DNA of 58,672 nucleotides from Alphaproteobacteria bacterium (GCA_018971835.1 JAGWZW010000014.1:1-58672); one strand, 5' to 3'. Numbered from the stretch's first letter, positions 1 through 10,286 are shown. Numbers and translations are program-made. Notes: generated from the sequence alone by a model not told the origin.

Positions 1-163
1 GGATCGGCCCCCAGAACTTGCTCAGCAGCGTCAGCAGCGGATGGCGGCGCGGCTCGGGAATCGCGTTTGGACCATACTGCTTGAGGCGGCGTTGCGCTTC
101 GGCCTCGGTCAGGCCTGGCCACCGCGGATTGTTGGTCTGCGCGCTCGTTGCCAACTGGTCCAT
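1..163 (-). CDS. P-type cation-transporting ATPase, N-terminal fragment
   Basis: This is a leftward gene cut by the window edge; only the first 54 codons are visible, from an ATG at 163. The peptide begins MDQLATSAQTNNPRW and continues with GLTEAEAQRRLKQYGPNAIP and then KFWGPI. A 'GLT..EA..RL..YG.N.I' block followed by 'GPI' is the typical cation-ATPase N-terminal domain, closest in look to plasma-membrane H+-type (P3A) ATPases. The transport and phosphorylation domains lie outside the window, so the transported ion cannot be named. It is divergent from the GT39-type gene that starts near 450. Confidence 0.72.
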   Translation of the reverse strand, partial: MDQLATSAQTNNPRWPGLTEAEAQRRLKQYGPNAIPEPRRHPLLTLLSKFWGPI

Positions 164-449
164 ACCCCTGTCGTTCTGACCTTCACTTCTTGTACATTCT
201 GGAACGGCCCTACCGGATGGACAACATTAGACCCGCGAAAGGGTGGCGTGTCGGGCAGGGATATTATCGCACGCCATCCAGTTCCGCATTTTTAATTCAC
301 CGCAATTGCTTGGTGCGGCGATCCGGATCATGTGTGCCCGCTTTGCTCGCACGGGCACGAAGGAACGTGCTATGAGATCGGGCGGCATTGTCCGCGGCTA
401 CCTGGCCGTGCAATATTTGCGCGCCATAAAATACAACAAGGGGGGCTGC

Positions 450-1991
450 GTGACAGTGAGCAAGGGCCGCTTGGTCTTCGGACATTCCTTCGATTGGACT
501 CGGCCATCCTTCATCCTTGGACTCGTGACGCTTGGCATTCATCTGGTCGCCAACGGGAACTATGGCTTCTTCCGCGACGAACTTTATTTCATCGTCTGCG
601 GGAAGCATCCGGCCTGGGGCTATGTCGATCAGCCGCCTTTCGTGCCCCTGCTCGCGGCCGGCTCCTACGCACTGAGCGGCGGTTCGCTGCTGGCGTTCCG
701 GCTGTTGCCGGCGCTGGTGCTGGCGGCGACAGTCGCATTGACGGCGGAGTTCGCGCGCGTTGTCGGCGGCGGGCGTTTTGCGCAGGGGCTGGCGGGGCTG
801 TGCGCGCTGTTCGCGCCGATCTTTCTGATTCAAGGCGTTCTGTTCGGCACCGACATGTTCCAGGCGATGACCTGGCTCGGGCTTGCCTGGATCCTGGTGC
901 GGCTGGAGCAAACGGGCGACGAGCGCTGGTGGCTTGGCTTTGGCCTGATTACAGGTTTCAGCCTCGAGACGAAATATGCCATCGCCTTCTTTCTTGTGGC
1001 GCTGGCGGTGGGGCTGCTCGTTACGCCACGCCGCAAGTCGCTGCTGCGGCCGTGGGTTTATCTGGGGGCGCTCGCCGCCGCGGTGATCGTGCTGCCCAAC
1101 GTGCTATGGCAACAGGCGCATAGCTGGCCGTTCCGCGAACTCGGAGAGGCCGGGGTGAACGGCAAGAATGCCATCCTTTCGCCGCTTGCCTATTTCGGAC
1201 AGCAGTGCCTTCTCGTTGCCCCCCTGGGCATGGTGGTGGCGCTGTGCGGGCTGTGGGCCGGTGCGGTCCGGCCCAGACTCGTGACGGCGCGCGCCATCGC
1301 GGTCGCGTGGTTTGTCCTGTTCGCGATATTCGATAGCGCGCACGGCAAGGCTTATTATCTGACGCCGATTTATCCAGCGCTGTTGGCCTTCGGGGCGCAG
1401 CGGATCGAACAATGGCTTGGCAAGGCCGTGGCGCGCGGCGCCGCGCTGGCCGCGGTCATCGTGCTGGGTGCTCTGACTGCGCCGCTGACCCTGCCCATCC
1501 TTCCGATCGATGCGTTCATCCGGTACCAGCAGACGATCGGCGTCACGCCCTCTTCGGGCGAGCGCCTGAAAACCAGCACGCTGCCGCAATACTATGCCGA
1601 CATGTTCGGCTGGCGGGGCATGGCAGCAAAGGTTGCGAAGGTCTATTGGTCCTTGCCGCCCGAGGATCGGGCGCGCGCCGTGTTCTTCGGGAACAATTAT
1701 GGCGAGGCTTCTGCAATCGACGTGTTCGGGCGCCGTCTCGGCCTGCCGCCGGCGATTGCCGGGCACAACAACTATTACCTCTGGGGACCGCGCGGCCACG
1801 ACGGCAGCGTGATCATCATCATCGGCGGAAGCGCCAGGCACTACGCCGGGTTGTTCCGCTCGTACCGCATCGCCGGCCGGATCGATTCGCCCTACGCGAT
1901 GCCCTACGAAACGAACCAGCCGATCTATGTGCTGCGCGGGATGAAAACCCCGCTGCAGAAATACTGGCCCCAGGTCAAGCATTTCGAATGA
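450..1991 (+). CDS. GT39/ArnT-type membrane glycosyltransferase
   Basis: The product is a polytopic inner-membrane protein of about 513 residues in the PMT_2 (dolichyl-phosphate-mannose mannosyltransferase, ArnT) style. Near the N-terminus, after the first membrane segment, it has FFRDELYFI, the acidic loop motif of GT-C enzymes (a 'DE' pair), followed by YVDQPPFVPL. About nine to ten hydrophobic segments follow, then a soluble C-terminal part. Such enzymes move a sugar from a polyprenyl-phosphate donor to lipid or protein on the periplasmic side. I chose the GTG at 450 because AAGGGGGG sits just upstream; in-frame ATGs further upstream would add an unlikely tail. The acceptor is unknown. Confidence 0.8.
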   Translation: MTVSKGRLVFGHSFDWTRPSFILGLVTLGIHLVANGNYGFFRDELYFIVCGKHPAWGYVDQPPFVPLLAAGSYALSGGSLLAFRLLPALVLAATVALTAEFARVVGGGRFAQGLAGLCALFAPIFLIQGVLFGTDMFQAMTWLGLAWILVRLEQTGDERWWLGFGLITGFSLETKYAIAFFLVALAVGLLVTPRRKSLLRPWVYLGALAAAVIVLPNVLWQQAHSWPFRELGEAGVNGKNAILSPLAYFGQQCLLVAPLGMVVALCGLWAGAVRPRLVTARAIAVAWFVLFAIFDSAHGKAYYLTPIYPALLAFGAQRIEQWLGKAVARGAALAAVIVLGALTAPLTLPILPIDAFIRYQQTIGVTPSSGERLKTSTLPQYYADMFGWRGMAAKVAKVYWSLPPEDRARAVFFGNNYGEASAIDVFGRRLGLPPAIAGHNNYYLWGPRGHDGSVIIIIGGSARHYAGLFRSYRIAGRIDSPYAMPYETNQPIYVLRGMKTPLQKYWPQVKHFE

Positions 1992-2069
1992 ACGGCGGCG
2001 CGGGCTACGCGGACAATTGGACGCGGTTCCGCGATTTGCTATCCTGACGCCGAAGGGGAGGTGCAGCCG

Positions 2070-4856
2070 GTGGCGCAGGGGCCAATCGAACTCATTGTTA
2101 CAAAGTTGTTTCCTCCTATCAGTCGAGGTGGATTGATTGGCCGCAGCCGCTTATTGGACAGGCTGCAAAGCCAGGGCGAGCGGCGTTTGACTTTGGTGTC
2201 CGCCCCGGCCGGCTTCGGCAAGACCACTCTTCTGGCGCAATGGCATGACGTGCTTGCCGCCAAGGGGATGAGCTGCTGCTGGCTATCGCTTGACGATGAA
2301 GATCGTGAGCCCAGCCGTTTCCTGAGGTATTTTGTGGCGGCGCTGCAAACCGTGGCGCCCTCCTGCGGCGCGCGCGCACTCGAACTGCTGAATAGCGGCA
2401 GGGTCAATATCGCGAGCGTCATTGCGCGCGTCATCAACGAGATAGCGGAAAGTGACGGGCGATTCGCTATTTTTATTGATGATTATCATCTGGCGGATAG
2501 CGGCGCGCTCAATGAAGCGATGCAACTGTTGCTCGCGCGCGCTCCACATAACCTCCAGTACATTATCGCCAGCCGGGCGGTGCCCAATCTGCTTGTCTCG
2601 GAGCTTCGCGTTCGCGATGAGGTGACAGAGTTCGGGGCAACGGAACTTCGCTTCGACGAGCGCGAAGCGCGTGATTTTATTTTGAGAGTACGCGGCCTGT
2701 CGCTCAATACCGACCAGCTTAGGTTGCTGCAGGAACAGACGGAGGGCTGGGCGGCCGGTCTGCAGCTTGCCTCCCTCTGGCTTAAGGAGCAGGTGAACCG
2801 TGATGATTTTTTCTCCGGATTTTCCGGTAATCTGCGCGACATCGCCGAATATCTGGCGAGCGGTGTCCTGAATAACCTCCAGCAAGGCGAGCAGGACTTC
2901 TTGCTCAAGACCTCAATTCTTGATCGCTTTAATGCCAGGCTCTGCAATCTGCTGACGGACCGGGACGATAGTCATTTGATGCTGGAACGGATGGAGGCTG
3001 CCAATCTCTTTCTTCAGCCGCTTGACGGCCGGCATGTGTGGTACCGCTATCATCACTTGTTCGGTGAATTTCTGCGCAGTCAATTAAGACGCCGTTATGG
3101 CGGGGAAATGACCGAACTCTATCGTAGGGCCAGGGAATGGTTCACGGCAGAGGGCTTCGTCAGCGAGGCTGTGCATTACGCCCTTGAAGGTGGCGATTTC
3201 GACACTGCGGCAGCTCTTGTGCAAGTGCACGCCACCCACATGATGCATGTCGGGCAGATGGTGCAGATCAATAGCTGGATCGACAAAATCCCGGCGTCGA
3301 TGGCGGACCGGCACCCGCGCCTTCATATGTTTCGATGCTGGGCGCTGTTTCATATGCGTCAGCCAAGTGGCGCCGATGAGGCGTTGAAATGCGCAGAGAA
3401 GGCAATTGCCGAACTGGAAGCAGATGCGCGGCAACGAAATGACTGTATGGCGCTTGAACAGGTTTTTGCCCTGCGCGAAGAAGAGAAGGTGCTCAGAGCA
3501 GGAATCGCGATCGCTTTTGACGATGTCGAACAGGGGGAAGAGCTGGCGAGTGCCGATATCGCCGCAAATCCCGCCGAATTGCCGTGGTTGGCCGGAGTGA
3601 TGGCGAACATACACGGCTATGCCTGTCTGTCGCGCAGCAAGTTCAAGGAAGCCGAGGCGTCGCTGGTACGGGCGCGCCATTTTCACGAGATGCTGGGATC
3701 GGTTTTTGGGGTCGTCTACTCAGACTGTTTTCTGGGTCTATCGGAGCTGGCTCAGGGTAATCTCCACCGTGCGGCCGCGCTGTTTCAGCAAGCCGAAGAC
3801 GTGGCACTCAAGGGCGGCCTCGGTCAGCGTTCGGCCGGTACTGCTGTAGCCCGGGTTCTTCGTGCCGTGGTGCTTTATGAATGGGGCCGGATTGACGAGG
3901 CGGACGACCTGATCCGCAACAATTTCGACTTGGTCGAGGAATGCAGTCATATCGAGGTGGAAACCAAGGCCCGCATCACCTTGGCCCGCATTCATACGAT
4001 GCGCGGCGCTCACGACCAGGCTGTGGCGGTCCTCAACGGTGCGCGCCATTTCGCCGCCCGGAACGGGTTTGGCAGGCAGCTCGTTCAGTATCTTGACGAA
4101 ATGGTGTGCCTGTCCCTCAGAGCCGGTGATAGCGAGGCTGCATTTGATATTGCAGAGGATCTTCGTATTGATCTGGACGCGCCACCGCAGAGCACAACGG
4201 AACGCTGGGATCGTATCGCGTTTATCCGCGATCTCATTCGGGTGCGTCTGCTGATCGACCAATGTGCCTATGACAGCGCGCTGGCCGGTTTCGTTCATCT
4301 ACGCGGAATTGCTACGCATTTCGGTCGGCGCTACCGCGTGATTCAAATGGCGGTGCTCGAGAGCGTGACCCTCGCGCGGGCAGGAAAGCAGGATGCGGCG
4401 CTGGAGCGATTCCGTGAAGCGCTGACGCTGGCCCAGCCTGAAGGCTATATAACAACGATCATCGGCGGCGATCCGAGAGTCAAGGGCCTCATCCTCGCAT
4501 TGCGCGAACGCCTCGGCAGCAGTTCGGATCACAATGTGGGGTTCCGCCACTATCTGGGCCGGCTCTTGTCGGAATGTGACACTCAAATCCGTCGTGCCGA
4601 TAACAGCCCCGCACAGGGAACGGGCACGTCATCTGGACAATTGGCGACGTTCTTGCCGCCCGTCGAGGCCTTGAACGCGCGCGAAAGCGAAGTGCTCAAC
4701 CTGATTGCGTTGGGACGAACCAATCGCGATATCGCAAGACAATTGGCGATTGCTGAGAATACCGTCAAGTGGCACGTAAAAAATATCTTTGAAAAGCTCA
4801 GCGTCGTCAATCGCACGATGGCGGTAGGTCGCGCGCGCGAGCTGGGCCTGCTGTAA
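2070..4856 (+). CDS. MalT/LAL-type ATP-dependent LuxR transcriptional regulator
   Basis: This is a large (about 928 residues) regulator of the MalT class. It opens with VTKLFPP and GRSRLLDRL, then has a Walker A motif SAPAGFGKTT (about residues 44-53) and a degenerate Walker B FAIFIDDYHL. A winged-helix and a long TPR-like helical region follow. The C-terminal LuxR-type helix-turn-helix (about 865-928) contains LNARESEVLNLIALGRTNRDI and ENTVKWHVKNIFEKL. The family is normally switched on by ATP plus an inducer bound to the helical domain. GTG at 2070 is preferred to GTG at 2061 because the AAGGGGAG ribosome site ends at 2060, leaving a normal spacing. Base composition is less GC-rich than its neighbours. 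It may control the genes downstream, but no operator was found. Confidence 0.87.
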   Translation: MAQGPIELIVTKLFPPISRGGLIGRSRLLDRLQSQGERRLTLVSAPAGFGKTTLLAQWHDVLAAKGMSCCWLSLDDEDREPSRFLRYFVAALQTVAPSCGARALELLNSGRVNIASVIARVINEIAESDGRFAIFIDDYHLADSGALNEAMQLLLARAPHNLQYIIASRAVPNLLVSELRVRDEVTEFGATELRFDEREARDFILRVRGLSLNTDQLRLLQEQTEGWAAGLQLASLWLKEQVNRDDFFSGFSGNLRDIAEYLASGVLNNLQQGEQDFLLKTSILDRFNARLCNLLTDRDDSHLMLERMEAANLFLQPLDGRHVWYRYHHLFGEFLRSQLRRRYGGEMTELYRRAREWFTAEGFVSEAVHYALEGGDFDTAAALVQVHATHMMHVGQMVQINSWIDKIPASMADRHPRLHMFRCWALFHMRQPSGADEALKCAEKAIAELEADARQRNDCMALEQVFALREEEKVLRAGIAIAFDDVEQGEELASADIAANPAELPWLAGVMANIHGYACLSRSKFKEAEASLVRARHFHEMLGSVFGVVYSDCFLGLSELAQGNLHRAAALFQQAEDVALKGGLGQRSAGTAVARVLRAVVLYEWGRIDEADDLIRNNFDLVEECSHIEVETKARITLARIHTMRGAHDQAVAVLNGARHFAARNGFGRQLVQYLDEMVCLSLRAGDSEAAFDIAEDLRIDLDAPPQSTTERWDRIAFIRDLIRVRLLIDQCAYDSALAGFVHLRGIATHFGRRYRVIQMAVLESVTLARAGKQDAALERFREALTLAQPEGYITTIIGGDPRVKGLILALRERLGSSSDHNVGFRHYLGRLLSECDTQIRRADNSPAQGTGTSSGQLATFLPPVEALNARESEVLNLIALGRTNRDIARQLAIAENTVKWHVKNIFEKLSVVNRTMAVGRARELGLL

Positions 4857-5072
4857 CCGCCCTTCTTTCAGGTAGTCGAAAAGAAATCGCGATCACCCCT
4901 CCTTATTGGTGGGGACAACATATTTCGTTTGCCCCATCATTTTTTTGCCGTTCAGCGGAGCGGGTCGGGCTGCGGCGACGCCAGGCCTGATCGTCGTTTC
5001 GCTGCGCGACTGATCCGTCGGTTTTAAAAATGAACCGGCAAGGAATTGTTCAACAGGGCGGGAATAGATCGG

Positions 5073-6509
5073 GTGAATCTCGGCGATTACGTGAAATTTG
5101 ACGGCCTCGGTCTGGCGGAGCTGGTGCGTACGGGCCAAGTGAGCGCCCATGAGCTTGCCGAAACCGCGCTTCGGGCCGTTGAGCTGGTCAATCCGCGCGT
5201 TCAGGCCGTCGTCGAAACCTATGCGGACGTCCTGCCCGGGCTGGAGCGAAGTCCGCCAGCCCAGGGCCTGTTCCAGGGCGTGCCGTTCCTGGTCAAGGAT
5301 CTGGTGCTTCACGAGGAAGGCCGGCTGACGGAGAGCGGCAGCCGTTTGGCGGCCGGGCTTCGCTCGCCGAACGATACCGACTTGGCGAGGCGGTTCCATG
5401 CCGCCGGGCTTGTCACGCTCGGGCGCACCAAGACGCCTGAGCTGGGCTTCAACATCACCACGGAAAATATTTTCCACGGGCCCGTACATAGTCCTTGGAA
5501 TCTCGAACGCTCGCCGGGCGGCTCCAGCGGAGGTTCCGCGGCGGCCGTGGCGTCGGGAATGGTGCCGCTGGCCCATGCCAACGACGGTGGCGGTTCCATT
5601 CGTATCCCTGCCTCCTGCTCAGGGCTTTTCGGGCTCAAGCCGACGCGCGGTCGCACGCCCATCGGCCCGGAGAGCGCAGAAGGTCTGAACGGTCTTGGCA
5701 TCGAACATGTGCTATCGCGATCCGTCCGCGATAGCGCGGCGGCGTTGGATGCGACACAGGGCGCGGCTCCTGGCGATCCGTATGTCATCCCGCTGCCATC
5801 GCGACCCTATCTGAGCGAAGTGGTAATCGAGCCCGCGAAACTTCGGATCGCGGTTTCAACGCACCGCCATGCGCTTTCGAAGGATTGCGCCAAGGCTCTC
5901 GACGATAGCGCGAACTTGTGCGCGGAGCTGGGGCATCATGTTACGGAGGCACAACCGGAACTAGGCGTCTCCTGGGACGCGTTCCTGCTCGCCAACGCGC
6001 GCGTGTGGTGTTCCAACATGGCGCTTTGGGTTTCCGGCCTTGCGCAGCTCACCGGCCGGACACCGGGGCCGGACACGCTCGAGGCGACCACGTTGGCCTG
6101 TTATGAGTTCGGGCTTAAGCTCAGCGCGGTCGAACTTCAGCAAGCCTTCGACATCTTCAATACGGTAAGCCGCACGGTTGCTCCCTTTTTCGCGTCCCAT
6201 GATCTGCTGCTGACGCCGACCATGACGGAACCGCCGGCGCTGCTGGGCGCCATGAACGCCAATGCGCCCGGGCTTGATGGCCTGGCGTGGACTGAGGCAA
6301 TTTTCAACGCATCGCCGTTTACGCCATTGTTCAATGTGACCGGCCAGCCGGCCGCGTCGATACCGCTGGCGCTTAGCGCAGAAGGCCTGCCGATCGGCAT
6401 GCAATTCGCTGCGAGATTCGGTGACGAGGCTACGCTGTTCCAGCTGGCCGGGCAGCTGGAACGGGCAAAGCCCTGGGCGCCTCTGCGGCCACCGGTATTT
6501 GCAGCATGA
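5073..6509 (+). CDS. Amidase signature family hydrolase
   Basis: This is an amidase-signature enzyme of about 478 residues that hydrolyses a C-N amide bond; the substrate is not predictable. The Ser-cisSer-Lys triad is visible: Lys in FLVKDL (about residue 75), the Gly/Ser loop PGGSSGGSAAAVASG (cis-Ser about 151-152), and the nucleophile Ser in DGGGSIRIPAS (about 175). No signal peptide is seen, so it is probably cytoplasmic. GTG at 5073 has a purine-rich site GGGCGGGA upstream; a TTG at 5046 is possible but its spacing is poor. Its stop codon overlaps the start of the next gene (ATGA), so the two are probably translated together. Confidence 0.85.
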   Translation: MNLGDYVKFDGLGLAELVRTGQVSAHELAETALRAVELVNPRVQAVVETYADVLPGLERSPPAQGLFQGVPFLVKDLVLHEEGRLTESGSRLAAGLRSPNDTDLARRFHAAGLVTLGRTKTPELGFNITTENIFHGPVHSPWNLERSPGGSSGGSAAAVASGMVPLAHANDGGGSIRIPASCSGLFGLKPTRGRTPIGPESAEGLNGLGIEHVLSRSVRDSAAALDATQGAAPGDPYVIPLPSRPYLSEVVIEPAKLRIAVSTHRHALSKDCAKALDDSANLCAELGHHVTEAQPELGVSWDAFLLANARVWCSNMALWVSGLAQLTGRTPGPDTLEATTLACYEFGLKLSAVELQQAFDIFNTVSRTVAPFFASHDLLLTPTMTEPPALLGAMNANAPGLDGLAWTEAIFNASPFTPLFNVTGQPAASIPLALSAEGLPIGMQFAARFGDEATLFQLAGQLERAKPWAPLRPPVFAA

Positions 6510-7660
6510 CAGCATCGAGGAGCAGTACCTTGAAAACGGGTTTCGTTTGGCACGAAACATTTATGTGGCACGACACCGGCAACTTCGCCGGACCGTTGCC
6601 GGCGGGCGGCTGGCTGCAGCCAGGGCAGCATTCCGAGAATCCCGAAACCAAGCGGCGATTGAAAAATTTGCTGGATGCCAGCGGGTTTATCGAAAAGTTG
6701 GTCGCGATTGCACCCAGGCCAGCCAGCGATGAAGAGCTTCTGCGCGTTCACACGCCAGAATATCTGGCAAAGATCAAGCGGCTGAGCGCCGACCCGCGAG
6801 GCGGTGACGCGGGCCTCTTTACGCCCTTCGGTGCGGGCAGTTTCGAAATTGCCGCGTTGTCCGCCGGTGGAGTTATCTCGGCGGTCGATGCGGTGCTCGA
6901 TGGCAAGGTTGAGAACGCCTATGCTCTTGTCCGTCCGCCCGGGCACCACGCCGAGCCGGATCAGGGCATGGGCTTTTGCATCTTCTCCAATGCCGCGATT
7001 GCTGGTCGGCACGCGCTGGCAAGGCGCGGCCTCAGGCGCATCGCCTTCGTCGATTGGGATGTCCATCACGGCAACGGTACGCAGAAGGCATTTTGGACAG
7101 ATCCCGCGGCGCTTACGATTTCCATTCATCAGGACAATAACTTCCCGCCGGATTCGGGGCACGTTACCGAAATCGGCGGCAGCGCAGGTGAAGGTTATAA
7201 CATCAACATTCCGCTGCCGCCCGGAAGCGGAGTTGGCGCTTATGAAGCCGTTTATGACCGTGTCGTGATTCCGGCGCTTCGCGCCTTCAGGCCTGAACTC
7301 ATCGTCGTGCCGTCAGGCTTCGACGCGGGTGCGCATGATCCGCTCGGCCGGATGATGATGACGGGCGAAGGCTATCGCAGCCTGACTGCCAAGCTCATGA
7401 CGGCTGCAGAAGAACTGTGCAACGGGCGGATCGTCATGTGTCACGAAGGTGGGTACAACGCGCCGACGGTTCCTTTCTATGGTATCGCCGTGCTTGAGGA
7501 ATTGTCCGGTATCAAGAGCGGGATCGTAGATCCATTCCAGGCGCTGCTCGGCCCTCTGGGCCAGCAGGCCTTGCAACCACACCAGGACACTGCAATTCGG
7601 CGAGCCGAGGCGCTTCTTGCCGGCCTACAGGGCGCCATCGCCGGCAGAGGCCGGCCTTGA
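6506..7660 (+). CDS. Class II histone deacetylase-like / acetylpolyamine amidohydrolase family protein
   Basis: This is a zinc-dependent deacetylase-fold protein of 384 residues. The charge-relay His pair is in RPPGHHAEPD (H147, H148), the zinc ligands are in VDWDVHHGNGT (D185, H187) and SGFDAGAHDP (D273), and the transition-state Tyr is in HEGGYN (Y317). All catalytic residues are kept, so it should be active. Bacterial members remove acetyl or related acyl groups from polyamines or other small amides rather than histones. It starts inside the stop codon of the amidase gene, so both may act on one amide-containing compound (inference). Confidence 0.87.
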   Translation: MTASRSSTLKTGFVWHETFMWHDTGNFAGPLPAGGWLQPGQHSENPETKRRLKNLLDASGFIEKLVAIAPRPASDEELLRVHTPEYLAKIKRLSADPRGGDAGLFTPFGAGSFEIAALSAGGVISAVDAVLDGKVENAYALVRPPGHHAEPDQGMGFCIFSNAAIAGRHALARRGLRRIAFVDWDVHHGNGTQKAFWTDPAALTISIHQDNNFPPDSGHVTEIGGSAGEGYNINIPLPPGSGVGAYEAVYDRVVIPALRAFRPELIVVPSGFDAGAHDPLGRMMMTGEGYRSLTAKLMTAAEELCNGRIVMCHEGGYNAPTVPFYGIAVLEELSGIKSGIVDPFQALLGPLGQQALQPHQDTAIRRAEALLAGLQGAIAGRGRP

Positions 7661-7770
7661 GGCCGGCGCCGGTGCGGAACCACGCACGGTTGCACAGCCC
7701 GCTCGCGTGCTTGCTGGTTCGGTCTGCGGGCAGTTCAAGATTATAAACGTTGTTGAAGGGGGAAATAGGG

Positions 7771-10239
7771 ATGTCGACGATACAGAATCGTAAAGTGTTT
7801 CGCGGTGCGTCTTTGCTTGCGCTGACGTCTGCGCTCATTGCTCCGGGGACAGCACTTGCGCAAGCCGCGACGGTGGTGGCGCAGGCGCAAGCGACGAGCA
7901 CCTCTGGCCAAGGGTTGGAAGAGGTTGTCGTGACCGCGCAAAAACGGCGGCAGAATGCCAACGACGTCGGCATCACGCTCAATGTGTTCACAGGCAAGGA
8001 ACTGGCCGACAAGGGGGTTGCGACACCGGAAGACATGGCGCTTTACACGCCGGGCCTGACCGTCAATGCAACCGCGGCAACCGGCGTGCCGAATTATACG
8101 ATTCGCGGTGTCGGCTTTCAGGATTACTCGACCGGCGCGTCCTCGACGGTCGGCCTGTATTTCGACGGTGTCGCGATCCCCTATGCGGTCATGAGCCGCG
8201 GCCCGCTGTTCGACCTCAAGCGGGTCGAAGTGCTTAAAGGGCCGCAAGGCGATCTCTACGGCCAGAACACGACCGCTGGGCAGATCAACTTCATCAGCAA
8301 TCTGCCGACGGACGACTTCGCCGCTTCGCTCAGGGTAGGCTATTCCAGCTACCAGACAGTCGATATCGAAGGCTATATCGGCGGGCCGCTGACAAAGGGC
8401 ATCGATGGACGCCTTGCCTTCACAACGACCCAATCCGGCGAGGGCTGGCAGCAAAGCCTGACGCGGCCGAACGATCATCTCGGAAAGAAGGATATCTACG
8501 CCATCCGGGCCATGCTGGATATCGATCTCGGCCGCGGCGACTTGTTGCTCAAGGCCCAGTATAACCGCGATCTTTCCGACAATCAGGCAAATACGGCCTA
8601 CGACGGACGGATCATCGGCCTCGGACAGTTCAACAATCCCTACGCTCAGATTCTGCCTTATGCCGCCAGCGGCAATGCGCCGTGGTACTCTACCGGCAAC
8701 AATACGGTTGCAGACTGGACCAACAACTACACCGACCCGAGCGGAAAAACCTATAATCTGCGTCCGAGGACGAACAGCAAGCTGCTCAACCTGACGGCGA
8801 CACTCAACTACGATCTTGGGCACTCCGTCACGATCACCTCAGTCACCGGCTACGACGGCTTCGATCGCCGGGACGCGAACGACTGGGACGGCACCCCAGC
8901 CAACGACTCCAGCAATATCAATACGAGCGACATCAAGGTCTATTCCGAAGAACTCCGGCTCTCCGGTTCGGCGGATCGCCTGAATTGGGTCGCCGGCCTC
9001 TACTACTCCTACGACAAGGTCAACGAGATCTATCACTATTTCATGTCAGATTCGGTCTATGGCCTGGGCGGCGTCGCATTCGGCGTCGCGCCATTCATGT
9101 TCGCACCGATCCTTCAACTGCACACGCAGTACAGTCAGGAAACGACCTCCAAAGCGGCCTTTGCCCATGTGGAATACAATATTACAGATGCGTTACAGGT
9201 TGTCGGCGGGCTGCGCTATACCGATGAGACGCGAAGCTGGTCAGGCTGCACTTTCGATGCCGGCGATGGAAGCCTCGCGAATTTTCTGAACTTTGCGTTC
9301 GGTACGTCGCTCGGGCCCGGGGCCTGCGGAACGATCGACGACAATCCAGGTTCGCCCGATTACATCTTCTCCGTCATCGGCACGCCAAACGTCAACAACG
9401 CATTTCACGTCTATAATCAAACCATCCGCGACGGCGAGTGGATGTACAAACTGGGCGCGAATTACAAGGTCACGGACGCCATCCTTGCCTACGCAACATT
9501 CGGGCACGGCTTCAAATCCGGCGGGTTCAACGGCGCAAATTCGAATACGACCTCGCAGCTCCAGGCCTACAAACCTGAGGAATTAAACAGCTACGAACTC
9601 GGATTGAAGTCCACGCTGCTGGATCACACTTTGCAGTTCAATTTGGCCGGGTTCTATTACGATTACAAAAATAAGCAGGAGTCGGATCTGGCTGTGACGT
9701 TTGTGGGTAATATCAGCGGTATTACAAATGTCCCGAAATCGCGGATTTATGGCGCCGAAGCGGATGTGACCTGGGCGCCTGTAGACGGGCTGCTGATGAA
9801 CCTCGGAGCAGCTTGGCTCGATACAAGGGTCACGGATTGGCAAGCCGTCTCCAATGCCAGTCACTGGCCGGCCGTAGTGAGGTTCGACGCTGCCGGAATG
9901 TCGCTGGCTCAGGCACCGAAATGGGAGTTCAACGGAAACATAGAGTATGAGAAGCCGATTAGCAGCGCGCTGAAGGCCGGCATCGGTATCGATATCGCCT
10001 ACAAGGACTCCACCTCGGGCGGCGCGCAGGGAATCGCCTATGCCACCGCGGACTACACGGTGGCCAACGCGCGGCTGACGCTGGCCAATATCGACGACAA
10101 GTGGAGCCTCATGCTGTGGAGCCGGAACCTTTTCGATACCTACTACTATCCGGCCGCCTATGTGGGCGGCAACGGCCCATACGTTCGTACCGTGGGCATG
10201 CCGCGCACGATCGGCGTGACGGCGCAGTACCGCTTCTAG
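7771..10239 (+). CDS. TonB-dependent outer-membrane receptor
   Basis: This is an outer-membrane receptor of about 822 residues. A Sec signal peptide ends near ALAQA, followed by a TonB-box-like segment LEEVVVTAQKRRQN. The plug domain contains TIRGVGFQDY, RVEVLKGPQGDLYGQNTTAG and INFISNLP. The 22-strand barrel ends in the Phe-terminated strand GVTAQYRF, the usual BamA signal. The ATG at 7771 follows AAGGGGGA, which decides the start. The family imports scarce large ligands using TonB energy, but the ligand is not predictable. An inverted repeat lies just after the stop codon. Confidence 0.92.
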   Translation: MSTIQNRKVFRGASLLALTSALIAPGTALAQAATVVAQAQATSTSGQGLEEVVVTAQKRRQNANDVGITLNVFTGKELADKGVATPEDMALYTPGLTVNATAATGVPNYTIRGVGFQDYSTGASSTVGLYFDGVAIPYAVMSRGPLFDLKRVEVLKGPQGDLYGQNTTAGQINFISNLPTDDFAASLRVGYSSYQTVDIEGYIGGPLTKGIDGRLAFTTTQSGEGWQQSLTRPNDHLGKKDIYAIRAMLDIDLGRGDLLLKAQYNRDLSDNQANTAYDGRIIGLGQFNNPYAQILPYAASGNAPWYSTGNNTVADWTNNYTDPSGKTYNLRPRTNSKLLNLTATLNYDLGHSVTITSVTGYDGFDRRDANDWDGTPANDSSNINTSDIKVYSEELRLSGSADRLNWVAGLYYSYDKVNEIYHYFMSDSVYGLGGVAFGVAPFMFAPILQLHTQYSQETTSKAAFAHVEYNITDALQVVGGLRYTDETRSWSGCTFDAGDGSLANFLNFAFGTSLGPGACGTIDDNPGSPDYIFSVIGTPNVNNAFHVYNQTIRDGEWMYKLGANYKVTDAILAYATFGHGFKSGGFNGANSNTTSQLQAYKPEELNSYELGLKSTLLDHTLQFNLAGFYYDYKNKQESDLAVTFVGNISGITNVPKSRIYGAEADVTWAPVDGLLMNLGAAWLDTRVTDWQAVSNASHWPAVVRFDAAGMSLAQAPKWEFNGNIEYEKPISSALKAGIGIDIAYKDSTSGGAQGIAYATADYTVANARLTLANIDDKWSLMLWSRNLFDTYYYPAAYVGGNGPYVRTVGMPRTIGVTAQYRF

Positions 10240-10254
10240 GATTGCATGCGAACA

Positions 10255-10286
10255 CCATGAGGCGCGCGTTCGGGCGTGCCTCATGG
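10255..10286 (+). terminator. Inverted repeat after the first TonB receptor
   Basis: CCATGAGGC (10255-10263) pairs perfectly with GCCTCATGG (10278-10286), and a few extra inner pairs are possible. It starts 16 bases after the receptor stop codon. No T-tract follows, so it is either a weak terminator or an RNA 3'-end stabiliser. Confidence 0.5.

Noticed and set aside
7641-7672. Hairpin at the end of the deacetylase gene
   Set aside because: GCCGGCCT and AGGCCGGC are only two bases apart and include the stop codon, with no T-tract; too weak to call a terminator.
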